The notes beneath the pieces were generated by a model, which saw only the letters and a list, made by a program, of their open reading frames with translations, had not been told where the DNA came from and did no database searches. This document shows, in pieces, positions 40,401 through 49,400 of a stretch of DNA of 64,000 nucleotides (its first letter is position 1; each line of letters opens with the position of its first letter). The stretch comes from Typha latifolia. Taxonomy: Eukaryota; Streptophyta; Magnoliopsida; Poales; Typhaceae. The position numbers and the translations under genes are program-made. Location of the stretch: the NCBI GenBank assembly GCA_019914945.1, contig CM034101.1, positions 11,109,188 through 11,173,187 on the forward strand, given 5' to 3'.

Positions 40401-43400
40401 CCATTTTTTTCTCCTCTTATGGCACGGCCATCATTGCTTATACCTAACAAGAAACTTCAACCAACCACAAAATACAGATGTTTCCCGACAATTAGTAATC
40501 ATGAAAATCGAGAAACATAAACATATTGCCCCAGTTACTACTTATTAACACAAAATCAAGAAAAAAGTATTTTCAAGAGTTCAAGGCCATACATAGATTA
40601 TTCAAATGCTCTTCTGATAAGTCTGGAATAGAAGGGTTGCCATCCTTTAAACAAAGCACAGGGAGCCTACTTTTTGGAAGCTCTTTCAACTGTTCTCTAT
40701 CCTGCATGATTCAGTAAATAAAGACATTTTTAACAATGGAATAATGTTTTTCTTCTGTATAACCCTCTACAAGCATGATAAGAGGGAAAAAACTGAACAA
40801 AACATCTTATAGCTTTATCACTTCTATACTGCCCAGTTGTGGTTCCCTACTTTCTTTTGTCTTTATTTCTCCATATATCAAGATCTATTGGCAAAAGTGC
40901 TCACTTGCATTTATAAAACTGATTACAACAAAAAAGATAAAACAGTCACTTCTGCAAAACCAAATTGTGTAAACATCTCCTAGCAGTTCAATGGCACATT
41001 AACATCTCCTTTAAGGTCGTATGATTGTGAGCCAGTGTGGTAAGTTTTAGAAATAAGAAAATAAGATAACATGTAAAAGAACAGATGATCAAGTTCAGAG
41101 ATTAGGCAACTTGTAAGACAGTGGAGAAGAGAGCACCTAACTATCAGCACTTCTGTAGCTGCTTGATCCATATAGGAAGGATGATCCTGGCTTCACTATG
41201 AAGGACTGGAAATGACTGGGACTTAGTCAAATAACAACATATTATTTTTGTGAAAGTTTCAGAGTCTATGGTATCAAAGGCAGCTATATTTTCTTGCTGA
41301 GAGGAGTCCTAGAGTGGAGCGTTTATACTTTATAATACTGGAACCTCCATTACCAATAAAGGAGAAGTTGCCTCTAGAGTCTAGACCACTTGCACAATGA
41401 GTTCTTTGAAGCAGAATGGATCATTCAAAAACAATGTATCAGTGAAATTATGAGTGGGTGGATTTAAGGTCTAACAACAGCCTTAGGTAACATGGAGTAG
41501 CTGATCAGTGTTTCTTTCTTCCACAATCTGCTTTTACTCCAAAAGTTTATTATATTTTTGTCTAACTTTATTCTTGTTCTATCTGCCTATTATTTGTATT
41601 TTCTCAAGCTAACTGTCTTTAGTTTGTTATGTACTTTGTGATGTCATATGATCAATCAACCTCCAGGAAAGGACTGCATAACTTTCTAGTTCATTCCAGA
41701 TCTTGTGTAACACCCAGAAAATATTATAAAAAAAAACCCCGACGAACACGCGGAGCGCGTGCGTCCCAGCCTGCCACACCCATCCTCTCATCCTTCTTCT
41801 TCCGTGCATGCCACCCAGCCACCCTCCCCTATTTCCCCTCCACCCCACCATCTCTCTCCCTCTCCTTCTCTCGTGCTACCAACGCCGGAGCCGACAAAGC
41901 CAAGCCGTACGACCCTCTCGATAAGCCCCTAAACCCCTCGTTAAAATTTGGTATTCAATCCCTTCCCCTCGCCATCATCGGAGTCCTCGGCGGCCGACGA
42001 CCTTGCGTCTAACCGCCCAGTTCGAGGGCTCCGGTGGAGGAGGGGAGGAGTTCCTTAGATGGGCTTCGGGCCTTTAGTGAAGGAGGGGGGAACCTCCATG
42101 GCTACCGGTCATGAAGTGCGCCTCGCCGCCTCGTCGGCCACCCCGGTCGTCGGGCGAGCTGCTCCTGCTCCCCCGTAGGCGGGGAGGACGGACAGCGGCT
42201 CCAGGCGGGCTCAGGCTACGCCCCACCGCCGTCGAGCCTTGCTCATCTCTTTTTCTTTTCCTTTTCTTACCACCTCCCGTCCGCCGCACCTTTACCCGGC
42301 CGCGTGGCTGAGCCGTCGGCACCGTCGACCTCTGTGGTGGCTGCGTCTCCTTCCTCGGTCTCCTCCCCTTGCTTGGAAGGAGATGATGGAGGGGGGTGGA
42401 AGGGGGGGTTAAGCAAACCTCCCCTCCCCCGCAGCCCACATTCTAAGTTCTGGTGGGCCGTGATCCTGACCACAGCCCACTAAGCCAAGGTTTGGGTGGG
42501 CTGCAAACTACAGCCCACCAACCAAATACTTGGTGGACCGCAGCCCACCACAGCTAACCTTGTGGGCTGCCCACCAAGGCCTCCCTTGCCCTGCTGGGTT
42601 GGGCTCGAGCCCAACCCAACCCCACCTATGCATCAGCCTAAGCCCAATGGGGTTATTTGGACCCTGTAAGCCCCATTCCCTATCCCCATCTTATTAATTA
42701 GCCTAACCACTCCCCTAAAGATAATTCTTATCACCTAAATAATGTGAATTTTAGGATGACATGGAACTCACCCTAGGGAACTCTTGACTCATGTGATATG
42801 TCTAATTCTATTAATTCACTAACTTTACGTATGGCTTTACTTGCGTGAATTGTTAGGATCGACACCGTGCGAGGAGGATTTTGGGATTCCGAAGAAGCCG
42901 GCTAGTTGAGGGGAATTAGAGTACTGTGGAGATCCCCAGGCGAGTAGAGTTTATATGAGCCTAGAACAATATAGTTGCTGCTATTATACTTTTCCTGATG
43001 TTACAAGAATGATAATGTTAGCACATGCATTTAGTATAACTATTATGTATCCCAGTATGCGTAGATGTTGATAGTATACTTTTCATGATATTGTGGGAAT
43101 GTTAATATTAACACAAGCATTTAGTCTACCATGATGTATCTTGGCATGTGTTGTTGTTGATAATATACTCTTTATGATATTATTGGAATGTTAATGTTAG
43201 CACATGCATTAATGTAACTATGATTTATATGTATCCTGGTATAAGACACTCTTGCATAAATATCTGTAGTGAATATAGAATGTAATAATCATGATGACTA
43301 TGATATGACTTATACATCCAAAAACACTGCATCACTTCCACTTATCATTAGTAGTCGTGTTCTGACTAGGCAGTGCCCTCTACTCGCTCAGCCCGAGGTT

Positions 43401-46400
43401 AAGGGTACAGTGTATCGTATATGACTTATACTATTAGCGGCTTACACCTGAGGTCGATAACCTAAGTGGCATTCAGATAATTACACTGCATGGTCAGAAC
43501 TAAATTATGATGATAGTAAGAACATTATCTCTAGCAGTACCCGACGACGCAGGGTTATGGCATCCACTGATGAGCTGAGGGCTCTTGACTATTCCGCTAA
43601 GGGCGGTGATGATTTAGAGATAGTGAGATATGGGCCTACGACCGGGGTCCTTAGTCTGATGGCCACAGACAATCGATCGCATACAGCATTGCCATGCATG
43701 TTTGGGTGACATTACCGCTAGATATGTATGTATCTCTCCTCGATGTATGAGATGATGGATGATTATGTGATGAATAACTTTTGGAGAATATCTAAATTAT
43801 GTGGTAAATAGCTCGGTGAGCTATGATAAATCATGATTAATTTTGCAATTTATAAGATACAGAATGGATTTACAAGATGTCTACATTACATATATAAGCA
43901 ATTTATATATGCAAATTACCAGAAAGATATAGAAAGTACATTTTGCAAAATCCACCTAAATAAACCTAAGATCTCTCCTAGTTTCAGATTAATCACCCTT
44001 ATGCATTTGAAAGATATAAAAAAGAAAAACGGTATCACATCATTCATATTAGTGAATATTCATCACAAAGTCAATGAATTAGATGTCAGAAAAGAAAACA
44101 AATCAAACTTACACTGGATCTCCTCCAAGCACATCAGTTATGATACAAAACTCCTTCCTATACAACTTGTAAGATTAATCAGAGTAGAAAAGGTCAAACA
44201 ACTATTCGAAATCCACTAGAATTGTATGCAAGTCTAGGAAAATGGGTCAACTTCTGAAGGGAACTATATACCATGGTCATTGGGTTTTAGCCAAAACCAA
44301 TCTATCTCAATTCCATGAAAATCAGTCAACTTCTCGACACAATTATTGACCATATTTTGAGTTTCACTCTAGATCAGTCGGATGGTTTCAGCCACTTTCA
44401 ATCTGAACCTCAATACCTAATGATGTCACCAATCTGGTTAAAAAATATCAAAAGTGAGCTAATCTTTGATTCCAAGTCAAAATTTTAAGGTATTAGGTTG
44501 AATTTCTAGGAGATTGTGAAAGCGATATTTAATTCATGGACAAAAACACATCTAATTGAGTTGTACAAATCAGATTCAACTGTATAGCCATATTACATAG
44601 CTTATGGAAGGTCAGAATGTGCAAAAATTTCAAGTCAATTGATGCAGAATTGAATTCAGAAAAAAATGTATCACTTTATCCGGACAGGACTAAGAATATT
44701 AGGACGGTCAGAACGGTTCACTTAAGAAAACTTACATGGCATCTAAATGGGATAAATGACATCCGGAGGGCATGCATAAGATAGCAAAGAAAAGTTCAGA
44801 ATAAAAAATGCTTTAAGGATTCCTATAGTGGCCTATCCTAGAACAAATAATAGATGTTCCTCATCTCTCTTTAAGGGACTGAGAGGCAAAGGTTGAGGCA
44901 TCCATCTAAGAGAGAACTCTAGGAATTTTTTGTCTCAACTTAGAAGAGTTCTCTAGTTCCCTCACGGAGTTAAATTTTCATCTATTATAAGGAAAACTTC
45001 TACGTATGTCTGAGTGCTTGTTCCACATCAGAGTTTGAGCAAGTGCATCAGATGAGCTAAACCAAGTCTACATCGACTACCACCACAAACACGAGGAGTT
45101 TGAGGAGTGATCCATAGTGATGTACTACGAACTCGACATGAAGACAATTTATTTATGGAGTAGTTAATCAAGATGAAAAGAGCAAGAAATACGAACTTCA
45201 ACACTTAGATGACGGATTGTATAGGGTGTTGTAAGTACTTATATCTACAAATGATACAATATAGATTGATCCGATTTATGCGGATCCGTAGTTTTATCCT
45301 CTCAACATACTAAAAAAATTTCCATGTTAAAAGAAATTGTCATTGTGTTTGTCATACTTTTGTTTTTCCTACTTTTATTCGGCTTTCCATCTTCTACTCT
45401 TACTCAAATTTTCGCCCACCGACTTGAGATCGATTTTCGTAGTTAGAGCAGAATTGGTCTTTCCATCTCCTACTCAATTTTGATTTTCAAAGTTCACTAC
45501 TTATTCAGTTTTCTTAACCTAGGACTCGATTTTTCTTAAAGGAATTTGGATTTGGTTTACTTTCCATATTTCTAAATCTAGTCGGTGTAGGACTCCTATC
45601 TCCCCTACAAATTTTCAAAGTTGATTTGAACCAAGAGAACTAATGATTATTCTTTGACCTCTTTATCTCTCTGTACTTATTAAAACAAATCTACTACTAC
45701 GTCTTTCTCTCTCCCTACTTATCGAAACAAATCTACTCGGCTATCTTCTTCCATTCCTTTATAATCTCTATCTTAATCTGCAAATAACTTAGCTTCATTT
45801 TAAACGGAGTTATAATAGTAAGTAGTAACCACATCCACGCCAACTACAAAGACTACAAGCAAATACTAGAACAGACTTGATTCAATTCTCATACAACTGA
45901 ATTTGATAGAAGGGGAATCTATATAGATGTCCAAAAGCTAGTTGTGAAAAACAATGGTGATCTAATGTGTATAATTCTTTTAACAAATATGGCAAGCAAG
46001 AATTTAAGTGTTGTAGGCACCTTGTGAGACAGCAGGACACCATTTGTGTCGGTCGACATGAACAATGCCAGTATTGTGTGGCACAAGAAATATGATGAAA
46101 CCTAGCACCATACATGGAATACCAAGCCATGCAAATCTTCTTGCACAATGCCGCATTCTTGCCTACACAATATGTGTTAGGTGGCAATGTGGCATGGGCT
46201 ATATGGCCCAGAATATGAATCCATGATAGGAGATCTCCACTTCAAGTGCTTGCCAGCATTGCAAACAAGGGTAGCAACTAGGGTGTCAAAATAAACAAGC
46301 TCTCGACTCGGGCTTAGGTTGGCTATGGCTCATCTCAAATATATTTTAACCAAACCTAAACACAAGGCGCTTGCTCAAACTCGGCTTTATAAGCCCAAAA

Positions 46401-49400
46401 TTATATATATATTATAACTATTAGATTTTTGATCTACTGGCTCACTTATTCCCTAGCTTCCCTCCAAAATCCATCACCTCTCACTATTGAGTTTTGACTT
46501 TCCCCCTAAAGTCCATCTCCTCCCCCTAAAAGACTAAAACCTATCAAACCAACCAATAGCATCATCACCTCCCACTTTCCCAGTTCCCTCCTCTTCTAAC
46601 AAGTGTCCATATGGGACCCACTACCTTATATGCAAACCATCACTCCTCTACATCCATTCAAAGATTTTGAATATCATGTTGTATCATCTTAAAATTATGC
46701 CCTGCAATTTGCATAATTAATCATCCAGGGTTTTGCTGATGCCTCGAATCGATGCGACGATAGATAGGGGTCAGGTTTGGCATCTATGCATACATCAATA
46801 CACACTAAATTACACATACAGAGATGTTTCTATGTAATTATGGATAAAGACAAGCATTCATAGATGTATACAATTATACATGTACTGGAACCAAAAAAAC
46901 AGAATATTAAAGTCACATTTGCAGCATCAACCACATTTCGCATGGTAATAGGCATTTTAAGTGCCAAATAAAATAATTGAACATAATAAGATTAGCAAAA
47001 TCACCATTGCCGAAAATAAGTGACATAACTTAAGCCCAACAAGACTTTAGACTTTAAATGTAGCAGAGTAACATTTGTACATACAAAAGCCATTTTTTTT
47101 TTATTTGTAACTAACTTACAATGTTCACATCAGACAAAAAATTCATGGTCGTAGAAGAAAACCAAGGTGGCAGCTCGACTACAAGAAAGTAAAAGTGCAG
47201 GTTATGAAATTGTCAATATGAGAAATAAATATTAGTATTTTAACAACGAAGATCACCAATAGCCATCAGAAAGGAACATAAAAAATAGCCTTCGCAGAGT
47301 ACATAAGAATATTAAATTATTTCAAAAAGTTTGGATCTTGTCCTCAGCTACTTAAAAAGTCAATAGAAACAAATGATCCAATTTCTAGTAAATATATATG
47401 AGGAACTTAATAAAAAAATTTACTAAAATGTGGACCACACGTGTACTGCATTGGGGTGCACATGCGGACCACGTATCCAATATGCAGTTGATGGTTTAAA
47501 GTTTTGTTCAGTTTCGGTTGGTTCCAATTTTAAACCCTAGAAAAATGAATATTTTAGACCGAAATAGATTGTTTTAGCTTATTGTGGTCCAAAATAAATG
47601 TCAAAACCCGAAATCTTAATAGTTTTAGCCAAGGTTTCCAGTATCGGGATTGGTATCGATATCGGCCATCTGAAAAAATAATACATATCTGCCGTATCGG
47701 CAGTATTAGCCACTTGTATCAGATCGGACGATTTTTTTAATTACATAAAATTCTAAATATTATTTTAAAATGCAAAAAGAAATTCTAAAAATTTAGAAAA
47801 AAATGAGGATAATAAGAAAATAAAAATTATTTACATATAAAGCCTAAAAACTTAAAAAATGTATTAACTTATTTAAAATTTAAAATTTTAATGAATATTG
47901 AGCTCTCTCTCTCCCCTTTCCCCCTCTCAAAATTCAAAATTTACTCAAAAATTACTCACATAGATAAGGTTCCTATTTTTTCTTACTTCTTTCCCCCCCC
48001 TCTATCTCCCCCTTCCTCCCCCCCCCCCCTTTCTCTCACGGGCTCTCAGCAACTAATGTTGCTGCTTCACCGCAGCAACAACAGTGGAGGTCGTCGGATC
48101 TACTTAGTGCACGAAGAGAAAAAGAAAGAGAACAAGAGGAATTAAAAACTAAAAAAATAATTAAAAAAAAACTCATTCGAAGTCGCCGGAGGTCGAGGTC
48201 ATCGAAGAATGTTGCCAGAGGTCGAGGTTGTTGGAGATCTACTCGGTCGCTAATGGAAGAAGTGAGAAAGAAGAGAAAAGGAGAGAAAAAAAGGAGAGAA
48301 AAAAAAGAGAGAAAGAAAAGAGAGAGAGATAAAGGAGAGAAAGAGAGGCAGGTAGAAGGTGGGTCCAAGTCAAATCCCACCCGTCCCCGCCGGGTTTCGG
48401 GCAAGATTGGTGACCAGCTAGGATCGGAATCGACCAAAACTAGGAACTATGGTTTCAACCTTAACCAATACGTTTCAACTTTAGTTTTCATTAAGTTTTG
48501 GCCAATACTACCCCATCTAGGGTGAAACTTCAAATGACCACATATGCATTTTACAAGCACTAGATATTAATGTACGCAAAAACCATAAGATAACTATGAG
48601 TTTTATATATATATATATATATATATTGCTTTCTTTGTGATGTTTTTTATGTTTGTTGATAGATAGTTATCAACTTATAATATTTGTTAGAAATATTTAC
48701 TTGTTTGTTACTTGGGGAATCATATTTTATGTAGGTATTTTACATATTCAAGGAATTATATAGCTACTTTACACACTTACTGGTGATAAGTAGGTAATTT
48801 ACATATTCAAGGAATTATATAGCTACTTTACACACTTACTAATGTATCACTAGTAAAAATATCTAATATGTAATGTACTCAATTATATATGTGTGTGTGT
48901 GCACACGTTGGTGTCACTGACCCCATGCTTTTCACAACAATAAAAGTCAAGGAAAATAAAGTCATCATATGACTAAGATTAAACCTTCAGCCATTTTATA
49001 CATCTATTTAACATTTTATATAATATATTTGCCGGTCCTAATGAGATAACAGAGAACTTCTTCACACAAATTTGGGCATCCTTTTGCACTAGTGCTAATT
49101 TCTAAAGAATACAATACACTCTGTTCTACAAACAGATAACTCATAAATCAATGATCTATAGTCAATAGATCTATTATCTTGTCATAATGCCAAGCTTATA
49201 AGAATGGTTTTCTTATAAACGCGTTGTCTTTGAGAAGACAAACAGAACGAAGAGGGCAGATTTAGGGCACTTTAATCACCTTCTCAGTTCTCACTCTACT
49301 GTTCTATTTCCCTTTTTTTTTCTTCACCTTCTTTTTCTAATTCTTATGTGACCTTAGGTTTGATTACAGATATTTGGGACCATCTTTTTATGGACCAAAC

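Larger units (their letters stand above)
38122..40592 (-). other. intron 3 of the TMEM8-like gene
   Basis: 2.5-kb GT-AG intron holding TRIM 2 (about 39470-39652), a GC-rich MITE (40147-40436) and a possible Copia LTR fragment (about 38900-39060, with GGGCGGGTCTGTGATTTTTT and TTTTCCACATTAAAAA). Confidence 0.85.

Noticed and set aside
42074..42473. Arg/Gly/Pro-rich frames on both strands
   Set aside because: They lie in the GC-rich part of an LTR that is duplicated at 51656-52951, where the frames are not conserved.
43833..44219. 128-codon plus-strand frame
   Set aside because: AT-rich, Lys/Ile-biased and with no recognisable domain. It begins exactly where an LTR fragment breaks off, and lies in a host intron on the opposite strand.
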